Shown here one piece after another: positions 32,901 to 45,605 of a stretch of DNA of 64,000 nucleotides. The stretch spans positions 48,878,985 to 48,942,984 of the forward strand of contig NC_092798.1 of the NCBI RefSeq assembly GCF_918797505.1, written 5' to 3'. A program made the position numbers and the translations under genes. Under the pieces are notes generated by a model that saw nothing but the letters and a program-made list of their open reading frames with translations, was not told where the DNA came from and searched no databases. The stretch's first letter is position 1. Every line of letters starts with the position of its first letter. This stretch comes from Bemisia tabaci (Eukaryota; Arthropoda; Insecta; Hemiptera; Aleyrodidae).

Positions 32901-35900
32901 CTTTCTGGTAAAATGTGTAAGAAAGACATCAATATGATAATGACTAGTATTATTTATTAAATTTAAGTTCCTTTTCCAACAACTACTCTTATTTTTTTTT
33001 ATCTTTTTTTTTATTTATCTTTTTTCCAAAATTCAGTCTGTCTGTCAATCGACAGACTAGGTAAATAAAAGAATAAAAATAAAAATAAATCGTCGAGGAA
33101 ATAAATCTATTTCCTACATTCAATTCAGTTCAGAATTGTCTCACAAAAATGAAACTGAAAGATACAATACACCTATTTCCCCAGTTGACACTTCCTTAGC
33201 CATTCTCCCAACATTTTACTATTTTGAAAGCCTCAGGCAAGAGACTTTAACAATTGACAACTTGATCAATTTATTTTTCTGTTCCTAAAATCCTTTACTT
33301 ATAGTGAAGGTCAAGGTCTCATACCTGCAAACAGTGCAACACGTATTCTTCAAACTTTTGGTGAAGATTTCTTTTTGCAGATCCCATAATTTCGTGATTA
33401 AAGCCTTATTTTCTGTTTGCATGTATTTGCATATGTTTTACTCCCACTCATATATTTCGTCAACTTATCTTATTACAACCCATTCTAAAGTATTGTTTTC
33501 TCATGGCTCAATTCTAGGTTCCCCCGCCCCATACCACTTCAACATTCCTCACAGTTTAGCTTTAGCAGAAGACAAGAACCTCCTATACGTTGCCGATCGA
33601 GAGAACGGAAGGATTCAAGTATTCCATGCATCAAATGGAACTTTTGCATTCCAATTCAGTTCTGCTCTGATGGGCTCCAGAATATTCAGTGTAGCTTACA
33701 CCCCTGCATTTGGTGAGTTACCAATGTCATTGACTTACAATACAACCTGCAAGCTTTCAGGTCAATAAATTGCACTAGACAATGAATGAATCTCCACTAC
33801 TTCAATAAAAGATGATTTCTTTCTGATTGGGCCGTAAAGTCCCCGTGTTCCATTACAATTTTACTGAAATCTGCCCTCTGGCTTTGAAGCGTATTAATGA
33901 TGCAACTAGAAAAGCGCTTTTCTCAGCTTGCAACATTTTTTGGTAGTTTACCAAATCTTAATGTATCAACAGCAAATTGAAGTTGACTCTTTTTGAACAA
34001 TCGCCACCCTTGGTCTGTGCATCAGGTGCCAGAAGAACAAAAAAATAACTCATGTGTAAACACTTTTGGTTTTTTTGCAATCGCATCATAAGTTTGACTA
34101 ATTTTTGTTCTTTGAATTATGGTCTAGGAGGGTTAATATACATTGTGAACGGTCCCGAGATTCAGTATGATGTCCCTCTGCGAGAATATAGTGAGATAAT
34201 GCCTATGTTCTCGCAGCAAGTACTCGTGCGAGGGTATGTAGCAACCGCCATCAACTGCCAAATCATTGCTGACTTTCATCCATATCAAGGTGACTTCCAC
34301 AATCCTCACGCAGTGGCAGTCACACCAGACGCATCCAGGGTCTATGTTGCGGAGCTATCACCATATCGTATTTGGCAGTTTGTCACAAGTGAGTATCCAC
34401 CTAAGCTTTGCAGAAGTAAAGAAAGTAACCCCAGATATTTTCTACCTTTTTGTACCAAATGTTTTCCAGGAACATTTTCTCGAAAATTTGCCACATTACA
34501 AAGTTAAATTTGTATTCAAGTATGTGTTTACAAAGTGAACCACAAGCAGAGTTCAGCAATCGAATTATTTCTATAGAAGGAAATTGTAATCACAGATAAG
34601 TCTCCTAATTACCTCTTGTATAATTCTCGGTGCTCACCCGCAGTCACCCGCTGATCATGGAAAGTTTAAAGCAGCCCGATAAGACATCGAAATAGGATGT
34701 GTAGTCTGGTCATAGTAACATAGTTACAATAATTAGGCTGCAGATATTTTGTAACACCGCCTGAGGACCCCCTAAAAAGTCGCAATCGACTTAGTGTCAT
34801 TATTTATCCAAGAAATTATTCTAATCATTGCTAAAATTTGCGAAGGTATTCCGCAGAGCTAAGAAAAATTTCAGGTGAGCCTCCAGATGTTGCCTAATTT
34901 CTTTTAACAAAACCTGAATTTGCTGGGAAACTTATTAGTATTTTTCTCAGAGTTTTTCAGAGAAGTTTGCTCGCAATTTGATCTTAAATATCTGAAAATT
35001 TCCTAGAAAACTACCTATATTTAATCCAAAATTTAAGGTTTAGCGGAGGAAATTTGACAACTATTGAGTGTTCATACGGTGTTCTTCCTTAGAACGGCGG
35101 ATTATAAATCTGACATATAAGAAATGGTCTCTTTTTCTTTTCTTTTAGCCACTAATGGGACTCCCGATGTCATCAAAACGACTGCTTCTAGTCCTCAAAC
35201 AAGCTCAACAATCAAATCCTCTTTTGTCTCTGGTAAGTTTATTATAGTACCTATCCCTACACAATTTTTGGGTCCACTTTACGCCCAACCCTCAATCTCA
35301 AAGGAACAATGTCTTCAATTTCTCCTCAATTCTCTTGTAGCCTTTTCATAATATTTGTGGATCTGAAATTTAATGATGATCTGCCAACTGATCTCTTTAA
35401 TCATGCCTTTGTTTGCTCTTAACAAAGAAACATGAAAAATCAAAAATTGTCAGCAATACCATAACTTCTTATTGCTACCAACAAGTCAAGGATTTTACTA
35501 CTGTTAAATAGGAAACCCTTTTATATCTGTGTGCTGTCACTTCAGTTGTTCAAATCCTATTTGAAGTCTCAGAGGTCCGTCGAAGGTCCTGTTTAATTCT
35601 GTCTTATCAATCATTTGCCAGTCGGTCTGATAAAATTTTATGATCATGAATAGCACAGACATTTTTTAGAACCACCTCAAATTTGGATCCGAAATTACAT
35701 ATCCAGAACTTGAAACACGGCGATTCATCATCATTGGACCATTGGTTTGAAGTCAGAATAAAATATGCAACTCCAATTATGTTAGGGTGTAACAGCCATC
35801 CCAGTAGCATTTACCAAAAAAAAATAAAAAATCTTTCAAATTTCGAAGAAGATTGAAAAATACAAATTAGGTAACTCTCCTAGGTTTTTTTGTTGTTGAA

Positions 35901-36556
35901 AAACTACTTTGTTCTTTTATTAGTGTCGTTTCAATTCATTTTGATTTTAAAACTGATTTTTTTACATTTATAGTTTTGTATTTCATATTTTGGAGTTAAC
36001 TTCGGGTTCCACATCGATACAAACAAAGAATGTAGCAATGTTTTGATGCTAATTTTTTCTCGTATTTTTTTCCCCAACATGTAAATTTCAAACAATTTTC
36101 ATCTGAAAAATCCCAAAAAGGGTCTCCTATTTTGTAAAGCTCCACAAGTTTCAACATTCATAGTTCTGAACCTTTCAAAACAAAAACTGCTTTAAGCTGA
36201 AGTCCAACTTACTGCAATATCCATGAGTCATGAACCGAATCTTTTCAATTTTTCAGAATTTGTTCTCTGTCTACCATGAAATTATTTTGCTATCCTCCAA
36301 CTGCACAATAATTTCGTACTAAATGTGTTTTGCTTGGTTATTTTCTTTCCTAACAGGCATGTTAAAACAAGACCTATCGTTACTGAACAAGCCAAGCGAT
36401 GGTACACTAATGGCTGTTCTAGTCGTATCCGCTGCTCTTTTGTTCGGTGCAACTCTCCTTGCCGCCATGATGATCTATACCCGATCTCGTAACAGAGGTA
36501 GGTCAGAGACTCTGTATGAGCACTTATCCATGGAGCATTTGAATCTTGTTGACTGA
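29869..36556 (+). CDS. Peptidyl-alpha-hydroxyglycine alpha-amidating lyase (PAL), membrane-anchored
   Basis: Splits peptidyl-hydroxyglycine into amidated peptide and glyoxylate in secretory granules, the second step of neuropeptide amidation. Exons, all with matching phases: 29869-29940, 30749-30842, 31855-32095, 32396-32703, 33518-33712, 34128-34388, 35149-35232, 36357-36497. Exon 1 encodes a signal peptide (MGFHEALLLSCFLIILQLRH). The catalytic domain has the FHRGD arginine (VYVFHRGDRIW), ADGYCNSRI with its tyrosine, ADRENGRIQ, and three PH motifs expected to supply the metal-binding histidines: FFLPHGI, FNIPHSLAL and FHNPHAVAV. A membrane helix lies at about residues 436-458 (MAVLVVSAALLF...MMIY), then a basic stop-transfer TRSRNR. 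Reading through the last donor gives a tail ending HLNLVD* at 36556 (484 residues); splicing onward reaches the tail exon near 43.5 kb. Insects carry PAL as a separate gene from the monooxygenase PHM, which fits the absence of a PHM domain. The later splice sites are confident; exon 1 is inferred from signal-peptide character and phase. Confidence 0.9.
34880..35100. repeat. MITE copy in a PAL intron
   Basis: AGATGTTGCCTAATTTCTTT and ACAAAACCTGAATTTGCTGG at the left, GGAGGAAATTTGACAACTAT then GTTCATACGGTGTTCTTCCT at the right. These are diverged versions of the ends of the 10542 and 18846 elements. It lies about 50 bp upstream of the exon at 35149. Confidence 0.5.
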
Positions 36557-39500
36557 TTGTGATATTCGATGTAATTTTTTTAGTTTTCTCATTGTTCTGT
36601 TTTATTTATGAAAAGTCACTTTGTTCATGGAAGTGGATGACACTGGTTGCTATGTCTCACTCTATAGGCAGGCATCTGAAGGGCTGATCGAGTTAAGGAC
36701 TCAAATGGCGAAAATAATTTTAAACAAAAATTCTTTAGCACCATTCAGTTTTTTCATTGTGCTTTGAACATAGTTTTACACCAAGAACTCATCTGAAAGA
36801 CACCTCTCCCGCTTAATTCAGATCTTTCCGTCCAGACCTTAGAAGTTTAAGTAGTTGAATGATCTCTAAACCTTCTACAGTAATCTCTGTCTCAATTTTT
36901 CATTTTTTATTCAAAATACGCTTTGACTTGAAAATGAAAATAGGATGAGGATAAATTATTCTACGAGGTAATGGACTTTTTCGTGTAAAAGTAGTCAAGC
37001 TACATTAGTTTTCTATTAAAGATAGACCTGTGTTGCAAATGTGCCTTGTAGTAGTTTTTGGGTCTCAAAAAATTTATGTAGAGGCATTGAATGTGAAGTA
37101 TAGGTGTACTTTCGTAAGAGTGTCCAATCGGTGTTCAGCAAGCCATCAAAACAGTTCTGTTTAAAAGTAGTAATGATAAGAAGTCTCTGACGAATCAGAA
37201 TTTTCAGAACTGGCAAAAGGGAGCAGTTGCTATGTTTATCAATTTTACGGGCCTAGCATCTCTACATGAAGACATACGGGCCAACATTGCTTTGTCTCAG
37301 AGCTCATGTAGTACTAGATAGACCTAGATAAGGCTGACCGTCTCCCACCAGAGCGGCCTTAGGAAAAAATGGTATTTCAGAACAAACCATACCAATAGCG
37401 ATAGCTTACAGACAACCCTGTACTTCCCAAATTTTAATGGAAATAATTCAAAAGTTCTGACCTTTATTGGACCTTCCCATTCCATTAATTTTACCGTACA
37501 AAAATTTCAGCCCAGTCAGATGAGTTCATGCAAAAGAGGTCTATTTGTACCAAATTGAAATCCTAGATAAATAGACATCTTTTTTATCTGATTGGTCCAT
37601 TTGATGCACTTTTTGTGGCTTTTAATGTGTGACTCATGTCTCATTTTAATTTAAGTGGTCTCTGAATTTTAAATGTTTGTACTACTCACTGCTTTAAGTA
37701 TTCTTTTTTTCTCTAAAGTTCTTTTCATTTCTTTTAAGAGCAACATATTCCAATATTTATATGTAACTTTTTCCAATGCTTGCGTGTAAAAGTCTTTTGC
37801 GTTCAGGTAGTAGCCAGTTAGCACTTGAATACAGGATCAGTGGAAAGGTTAGTAAAGGCTCCTTGTTCACTCGAGACTCTTCAAAGAGATGAAATTGTAG
37901 ATGTGGGTCAGTTTTGCCACTTGAATGAAGGTTTTGTCAATCCAAATTATATCGCTTACCGTTGAATCTATCTTTTTGGGAGATACTCTCTCTAGTAAGT
38001 GTCAATTGACTATGAATTTCAATCTTGACCCACCTGTTTAAATATTACTACCATAAAATAGCACTTCCGAATTTCTGAAAGCAGTACGAAATATGTCCTT
38101 GCCCCCCTATAAGTGAATGTCCACAGGGGTATCTTAATTTACTGCTCTAATATCAAAGCAACAAAGCTTTTTTAAGAATGCTGTTATTTCCTCATTTTTA
38201 TTTTAATGATCTGATTTTTCAAGTTTTGTCTATTCTACTTAAGTAAGAGAAAATAAGCTGTGAGGAAAAGAGACATAAGTGAAACAATTTTTTTAATTGA
38301 AAGAGACACTGACAGTGTTCACGTCATGCATTCAATAGGTATCAAGGAAAATTTAAAATAATGTCTCATCCTACATAAATCCAATTTGTGGCATCAAAAA
38401 GTTTACAGTTTTATCTCCTCAGGTTTTTTGTATACTTTATTCCTTTTTCTCATTTGTGCCTTGGTCCATGTAAGTGGGATCAATCAGGGAATTAGCAACT
38501 TATCATTTGCAAGTTGAAATGTGTGTAGCAAATCAATACTTTCTCATCAAAATATCTTCAGAAAATATTTTGTATGGTAAGATCAGTTTTAAAATATTTT
38601 GAAAGTGTACCAAGGACTCATTAAATACATAATTTTTATTATAATTATTCCCAAAAATCAAAACTTATCCCTGAAATATCGGCATGGAAGCACTGATGTT
38701 TCACCATTTATTTAACCAAAATCAAGAGGAATAAAGAAATATCTTACTAAGCTCTCAGCGAAAAAGTGAGGAAGCTTATTATTTTTACACCAACCTCTGA
38801 GATTGGTGGAGACGGTGTCTTTAAATGATTTAAAAAGAACTCTCCAAGAATCTCAAAAAGTTAGCTCTTTGTTGCTGTATTACTAGAACAGCCACTTTTC
38901 TGCTCCCACAGGAAATTCTTTTAAGCATTTGCCGTAATCGTGTAACTCTTAGTTATTTAAGAACTAGCATGATTTTACTTGCCTGATCTTTTTTAATTAT
39001 TTAAAATTTTTAATTTTTTGGAAACGTAGATTCTGTTTTACTCTCTGCTGGTTATTGTATTGTTCAAATTTATGAAATGTTTATTATTTTGTTGCTGTTG
39101 TTCTTTCCTTTTACCGTAAGTTTTATTTTGTGTATCTGTGAAAAAGTCGAATGCAATTTTCAAACTGTTATACAGCATGCTCGTTCAAGGCTTTCAAAAC
39201 TCTCTTTTTCAAGAACCTCAGATCTTACATTCCTTAATAAAATGTATCGTAATTTTTAAAATTGAAAAGAATGACACTATATCTCCCTAATATTGACCCT
39301 TTCTATCATTTCTAATCATTCCAATTTTCAATTCCTCAAGGGAAACACTTTCTATAGTGATAGTTTTACCGTTTAAGTATATCCTCAATAACCCTCTACA
39401 GTACTAGTTTGTAAGTAGTGAATAACACTGAAACGCAGGAGGTCTGAAGCTTTGTCAGTATTGTATATTGTTCACTTATCATCCCTGATGAAAATGACCG

Positions 39501-40552
39501 AAATTAGTGTCAGGGTGCTTCTTAAACAGTCAAATTTTCTAATTTGTTTAATTGGCATCTCAACACTGTTCTCTAGTAATTTTTTAGCAGGGATTCGCTC
39601 TATTTTTTTATCTCCCTGGATTTAACATTTACTTTCAAGACGTCATTTCTGTTATATCTTGATTTATGTCACTTACCTTTGCATGGAAATTTTTATGAGT
39701 TAAATTTGGGCATGTTTAACGTATCTGCTATACATGGTGATGCGAAAGTCCATCACTGTTAGCACTAGGCATCTTCACTGTAACTTTTGAAAGATTGAGA
39801 CGAAGACTTGCAATTTCGTAAGTGCTCCGTGGTCCAAAGAAACGGCTTTTTGAACCCCCCCAAAGTCTTAGAGAGATCTTTCTGAACCTGAAGGACAAGA
39901 ACCCTAAGTACTATAGGGGTGTGAGGCACTTTAGGATCACCCTGTATTATATGCAAAATTTTAATAAAAAGGTTTATCAAATGTTGATTAATTTCTTACC
40001 AAGTCTGGTGGTCAATGAGGACTTTTTTTTTGGTTTCGTTCTTAATTAGTCACCAGAAGAGCCCCTGGGTTCCAAAACTATCAGTATTGAAACATCAGTA
40101 TTTTATTCACTGTATCTTATCACTCATCACAATTCATATCATTTTTACATCGGAACTTAAGTTTGCATTTTTTATAATTTTGTTCCTAATTGTGTACTTA
40201 CCCCAGCATTTCCTATCCTTCACAATGTGTACTCTTGATGAATGTCATCTCTCAGTATATAACTCCATGAAATTATACATCGCAGTAAGCGCTCTAGTTG
40301 GTCAAATAATTTCTTATCCAAGGCATTCTCGAAGATCAACTAGGGCCGTTTTCTACAATCCTTTGGCTATTGATAGGAAAAAATCTCTAGATGAGCCCAA
40401 TGGCTTTAAAATTTCAAAATAACCTTGGTTTATCGTTGTTGAGAAGTTGCCCTCCTACGGCACAGAACACTTGCTGAAGGTTGGGCAACTTAGCAACAAA
40501 CGGGAAGAGAGGGTCCTTTAGATTCTTCTTCTCTCTTTGCAAAGCTCTTGCC

Positions 40553-40597
<45 letters not shown>

Positions 40598-43500
40598 CAT
40601 TCATTCATTTATTTATTTATAGCACTAGGCATAATCCTCTCTATCGTCATTTGTTTCGTTGTTTTTCTACTAAGATATTTTACTGTACGTTAAAATCCAA
40701 CAATGGCAATTTTCAAGAACTCTATTTTTACAAACTTCACCATTAAAACTCATAAATGATACAGGGGCATATTGTGGTACATCTGTTGAACCACATAAAC
40801 TTAAAACGATGAGGCAGGTAAAAACCTATTGGTAATAACAGAAGTTTTCCGAAATGTCTGTAAAATGTAAAGATGTAAGCTGTACTAATCAGTGGAAAAA
40901 AATTCACATTACTAGATTCATTTCTTAAATAATGTATAATTTCTTGACTTCTGAAGACAAGTCAGTATCAATGATGTTCACTCTTAAGTTTTTTTCTATT
41001 TTTATATGATCTCAAAACTTCCGTCCCCTTGCATTCAGATATTTCATTAAAATATCTGGAATTTTTAATTAATCATCCATCTTATAAGTAAGAATGATGC
41101 ACAAAAATATTCCGAATACGAATTTAATTACTAGTGAATTCCTAATCTTCTGTGACCTAAATTTGTTTGAAACGTTTCCGATAGAATGATTCTGTGGTGA
41201 AGAGTTTTTAAAACTTGATTTCCAAAAGAGCTGGTCCAGAGAGAACATAGAGATTTTAAAAATCTATTTTCTAATTTTCTCTAAAACATTTTGTCGAATT
41301 TTCAGACAAAATATGTTTTATGGACACATATTTATTTCTGCTTTGTAACGATAATCGAGACAAAAAAATTTTTTAACAGTTTGATCAATATTTTTATGCC
41401 TCACCAATCATTTCCGAGTCGCAACATTTTTCAACTTGACTTTTTTTTCTTATTATTCCAGTCTTAAAGCATTGAACATGAATAATAGGGCTTCTAATTT
41501 TAGATATGAAACGATAAGTCAGGTATCTAGGACTAAAATCTAGCCAATTTTCCTAAGAGCTCTCGTTGCATTGTGAGTCCATTAAGTAACTAATTTATTT
41601 TGTAATCCGTGATTTTTTAATGTGATACTATCAATTTTCATCTTGTTCCTAGTGATGTAACTGTAGCATTTTTTGTTTGCATCTGTCGTTCTCTATCTTA
41701 CCGTTTGTCATTTCTTCCAAATACATGAGGAGCACGTACTATCATCATTTTTGTTTTACTTTTTTCTTCCATTTTCTTCCTTTCTTCTGTTATGATTTTA
41801 TTTACTGAGGCGTAGGAATTCACCAGAGCTCATAGGTGAGAGTTGAGCAGACATCATGAACCAAGAGAAATTTATTTGAGCTGCGAGGTTTCAAAGAATT
41901 ATACCAGGTATTCTAAATTTTACCAGTTGAAGGGAGGCTTCCTTAAAATTCTTCCTTCAAGATAAAATAGTGACCAATTTAGTGTGATTCTGCTTCCTCA
42001 GAGGAAAATTTGGTGTGAAGTGTCATATAATTTCATGATCGGAAATACCAATCAATCAGCTACAAAAATCCTTGTATAACCATCTATATTCCATTTTTTA
42101 GTTGCCCAACTTCATCGCAACAAATAATGTAACAGATATAGTGGAGCTTTGAACGAATCCACATAGCTTTGATTTCAACCTCAGTCATGATGACTTCAGA
42201 CTCTTATCTTATTTTTTACAATAAAGTTACAACAAAATATAGGCACTCGAGTATCTTGTGAAAATGAAACTTCTCGGAATCAATAATCTATAGTAATTAA
42301 CGAACGCCTGTGTCAAGTTGCGTTGAACTAAATCTAGGAGTTTAAGGGAATATAACGTTTCTTTACAATGGTATCTAAGGCGAGTAAAAATAGCCTGAAA
42401 ATAATGTAATTTTTTCAGATCAAAATGAGTTTAGGTATTCCTACCTCTACGTCTGACAGAGGAACCTAGACATTCAGTTTGAATAAATTTAAAGTCTATG
42501 AAAATGCTCTTTCATTGTACTCGAATTTACTGAATTCATTATGACAGTTCAGAGCGAAGACTTTATCATCGAGTACAACATTACAATTTTCTCCTTCGTG
42601 AATTTTTTATTTTCTCATAGGTAGGTACCCCCCTCCCTCCTAACTGAGACAGTGTATGTTTTAATTTTATTTTATTTTATGTTACCTATCGAATTTTCAG
42701 TTTATTTTCAGAATGTTTTTATTATTTCTCAAAACATAGTTTTCCCCAACTTCCGTGCTTGTGATTGGTAAGTCAAGAATATGTTTATTTCTTTTAAAGT
42801 TGAAAGTTCTTAAGGACCAATCTAAAATGATCATTTGGTATGCAAGATTGAATATTGTCATGATTTTGTAAGTGTCTCATCCTTTTATTTTGAATATTCT
42901 CATTCAATTTTTGACACTTCCTTTTCTTCCTTTTTATTTTTGTTTTTCTCTCTTTTACGCGGCTTTGTTTAAGTGTACCTATACAAGTAGTTTTCTCATG
43001 GAATCAGTTTTCTCCATGGCATTTGAATCAATACTTTTAAAAGGGGCTAAGGTTCATTTTTAAATAAAGTTTTTTCCTCTAAATTTTTTAATATTCTGGA
43101 TGTCCATATCATCCGAGACAGCAGCGGAAGTCTGCTTCTTGGACCACAACAGACACATGCACAGGAACGAATGTCGTGTAAATAGAGCGTCAAAAATGCG
43201 TTTAAAAAGAAAAAAAAAGGAGTTAGAAAAATTGGACTTCTGACCATTTTTAAAAGCGCACTGACTCAATTGAAGTTTAAACTTCAAACCATTATAATTA
43301 CAATTTGATTCGACATTTTTTAGCGTTTTTTGTGCCCAAAGTTTTGTTCAACACTTCTCTGAGCTGTGGCATCAATATCTGTTTCAGTTACCTATTTTAA
43401 GTTTTCGCAGTTTTAGGTTCCCTCTTCCACCGATGATAGTTGTTCCCCTCTTTTTTTCATTAGTTCAAATTAATTATTACCTCATTTTCTAGTTTGCGGG
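36557..43500. other. AT-rich region between PAL membrane and tail exons
   Basis: About 7 kb with few recognisable transposons, unlike the other introns here. It holds a poly-A run followed by ATTC/ATTT simple repeat (40558-40622) and an acceptor-like TTTATTTATAG followed by 23 hydrophobic codons (40623-40693). No exon with clear homology could be named; linking exon(s) to the tail must lie here if the tail is used. Confidence 0.4.
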
Positions 43501-43517
43501 GAGCATTGCTCTCACAG

Positions 43518-43680
43518 ATGGCGCCCCAGAGGTCGTGGCAGAGACGGCTTCTCTCTAGGAATCCTCGGTCAACGCTCACATTCCCAGCATGGTTTTGAAC
43601 AGCTCAAAACAGCCGAAGAAAGCGAAGAAGATGACGATGAAGAATCTCAAACTCAAGCGGAGCTTCAACCAATCGTTTAA
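43518..43680 (+). CDS. PAL cytosolic-tail exon (C-terminal)
   Basis: After GCTCTCACAG the frame that starts at the second base reads WRPRGRGRDGFSLGILG, then QRSHSQHGFEQLKTAEESEE, DDDEESQTQAELQPIV and TAA (43678-43680). The pattern of R-rich stretch, G-(F/L)-x-LG, a GF-(E/D)-L segment and an acidic run matches the cytosolic tail of bifunctional vertebrate PAM, which directs trafficking. The frame needs a phase-2 donor, but the visible membrane exon (36357-36497) leaves phase 1, so at least one linking exon lies in 36498-43517. A direct join would give a 13-residue tail ending ETASL. A weak linker candidate is 37807-37847, though its phase does not solve the problem alone. Confidence 0.7.
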
Positions 43681-43977
43681 ATCCTTTGTTTTTTCAACAG
43701 TTTTCCTTTCCATTTTTTAAATGTACAATATAATTTATCTCGGTCACATGTACATAATTATCACCAGGTATTTAACCAATCTTGACTCCTTGTTATCAAA
43801 AAATCTACCTGCCTGTACCTGTTCTCAAAATATTCTTTATACCAAGCACTGTGGAAGACAGAAAACCAATCAGTATGCATTTAGGTATGTCCATTAAAGC
43901 GTGTTCTCAAAACAATTTGAATACAGTCTTTATTTTTACATCATCTAAAGTCTTTACCCCCAATCGATCTTAATTTG

Positions 43978-43983
43978 AATAAA
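43978..43983 (+). terminator. Poly(A) signal of PAL long form
   Basis: AATAAA in TTTGAATAAAGTAATGG, about 300 bases after the tail-exon stop codon. It gives a plausible 3' end for the transcript that uses the cytosolic-tail exon. Confidence 0.6.
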
Positions 43984-44039
43984 GTAATGGTATAGCCCTT
44001 TATTTTTAAGCTGAATTAGAATAAATGGTTGCGCTGATG

Positions 44040-44430
44040 AGCGTTTTGACCGTGGTCAAACTACAGCAAGCAACTATAACTGCTCCGAGGCCACCTAAAT
44101 TGCCTGCTCGAGTTTTGAAGGCGAATCATCTTGAACGCGGGCCACTGCTATGAGCTTGAGCACTTTAATATTTCGACGGCGTGAGTCCGCAGTCACATAT
44201 CTCGTTTGCGGTGTCTGAAAATCTCCGCCTCTATGTAATTTTTTCAAATGAGAACAAAATTGGCATCATTCCTTGAAGTTTATGCAGAATTTACTTTCCA
44301 CAGCGAAAAAAATCATGCCGGTTTTAAAGAATTACCGTCGAGTAAATTTCCTTTTAACACATAAAGTATGACAGGAAGTCTGCGACGTCGCAAACCGAGT
44401 TACGTGATTGACGACTTACACCGCCAATTT
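44040..44430. repeat. MITE fragments downstream of PAL
   Basis: About 44040-44115 carries AGCAAGCAACTATAACTGCT and TCGAGTTTTGAAGGCGAA of the GTTCGCCTTCA family. 44168-44430 is a GGAAGTCTGC-family element with inverted ends (GTGAGTCCGCAGTCACATAT; GAGTTACGTGATTGACGACT). No gene. Confidence 0.6.
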
Positions 44431-45225
44431 GCTGCGCGAATGATAGGAAATAAATGTTTTAAACGTGATCAAACCACAGAGGGCAATTTATCATGCCACT
44501 GGTGTTCTCTAAATGAAAACTCAAAAAAAGCCTTCAAAAATGAGGTGGCAATGTAGGGGAGCCGACTACGGTGCAATGAGCCAAAGATCCTGGCGCCACG
44601 CTCGGAAACCAGCAAAATTTTGGATGGAAATGGCAATGTCGTCTTTTTTTAAGCTTGAGAAAATGAATTAATGTGGTGAAATTTAAAACCTTTAAATATG
44701 GAGAGATACATTTCTTCATCTAGAAAATGACATATTCATGTGAGGGATTCACAAATGGTTACACATCCGTCACTGAACATCGATGAATATTGTTGGAGAC
44801 TCAAACGCCAGGATAAGAAAAGTGGTCTCTCACTGTAGCGCAGGGCTCCCCGACTACGGTGCAATGAGCCACAGATCCTGGCGCCACGCTCGGATCTCGG
44901 CTAAAATTAGGGCTCAACGCCACGGAGTGTGGCGCCACACTCCTGCAAAATCCTCAAATTTCACTTTTGATTAAAATCGCTTAAGTGCTGGTGCAATCTG
45001 CCACAAAGTTCAGCTTACAGTTGACTTTCCGCTCATCTTTGACTTTTGTAAAAAACTGCCCAACCAACTTTGATAAACTTTCGAGCGTGCCGACACACAC
45101 CAGCGCAAGAGAAAATCCGGGCCCCGCGCCACAGGGCCGAGCGCCACAACTCACGATTGCATATCGCCTGGATTACGGGCGCGCATCAGGTAGCGAGGCC
45201 CACGTCGCGTCGCATCGGACCTGAC

Positions 45226-45272
45226 CCAACCCAACCTAACCTAACCGAACCTAACCTAACCTAACCTAACCT
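45226..45272 (-). repeat. Interstitial telomere-type repeat (TTAGG)n, left arm
   Basis: Eight to nine pentamers read as CCTAA on the + strand, with a few variants (CCCAA, CCGAA). TTAGG is the common insect telomere unit. The tract sits between the left arm and its reversed copy. Confidence 0.85.
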
Positions 45273-45299
45273 TCGGTGGATTAAGCCCTGTGGCACTGG

Positions 45300-45605
45300 G
45301 CCCGAATTTTTTCATGCGCTACTGTGCGACGCGGGCCTCGCTACCCGATGCGCGCCCGTAATCTAGGCGATAGGCTATCGAGAGTTGTGGCGCTCGGCAC
45401 TAAGGCGCTGGGCCCAGATTTTTTCATGCGCTGATGTGTGGCGCCACGCTCGAAAGTTAATCAAAGTTGGTTGGGCAGTTTTTCTTTACAGTCAGCGATC
45501 AGATGAGCGGAAAGTCAACTGTAAGCTGAGCTGTGTGGCTGGTTGCACCGGCTCTTAAGCGGTTTTAAACATAAGGGAAATTTGCGGATTTTGCAGGAGT
45601 GTGCC
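45300..45605. repeat. Reversed partial copy of the arm
   Basis: From GGCCCGAATTTTTTCATGCG through CGAAAGTTAATCAAAGTTGG to TTTTGCAGGAGTGTG this matches the right arm (about 51220-51602) in the same orientation and the left arm (44930-45240) inverted. With the left arm it forms a smaller palindrome centred on the CCTAA tract. It is more diverged than the main arms. Confidence 0.7.

Noticed and set aside
37807..37847. Candidate linker exon of PAL (GSSQLALEYRISGK)
   Set aside because: It has acceptor and donor signals, but it leaves phase 0, which does not restore the frame of the tail exon, and no homology is evident.
39077..39259. Hydrophobic 60-residue frame in the PAL region
   Set aside because: T-rich sequence gives hydrophobic codons by chance; no acceptor-donor pair links it in phase to the PAL exons.
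40558..40595. Poly-A run as a retrogene or SINE tail
   Set aside because: No target duplication or internal promoter boxes were found around it; treated as simple sequence.
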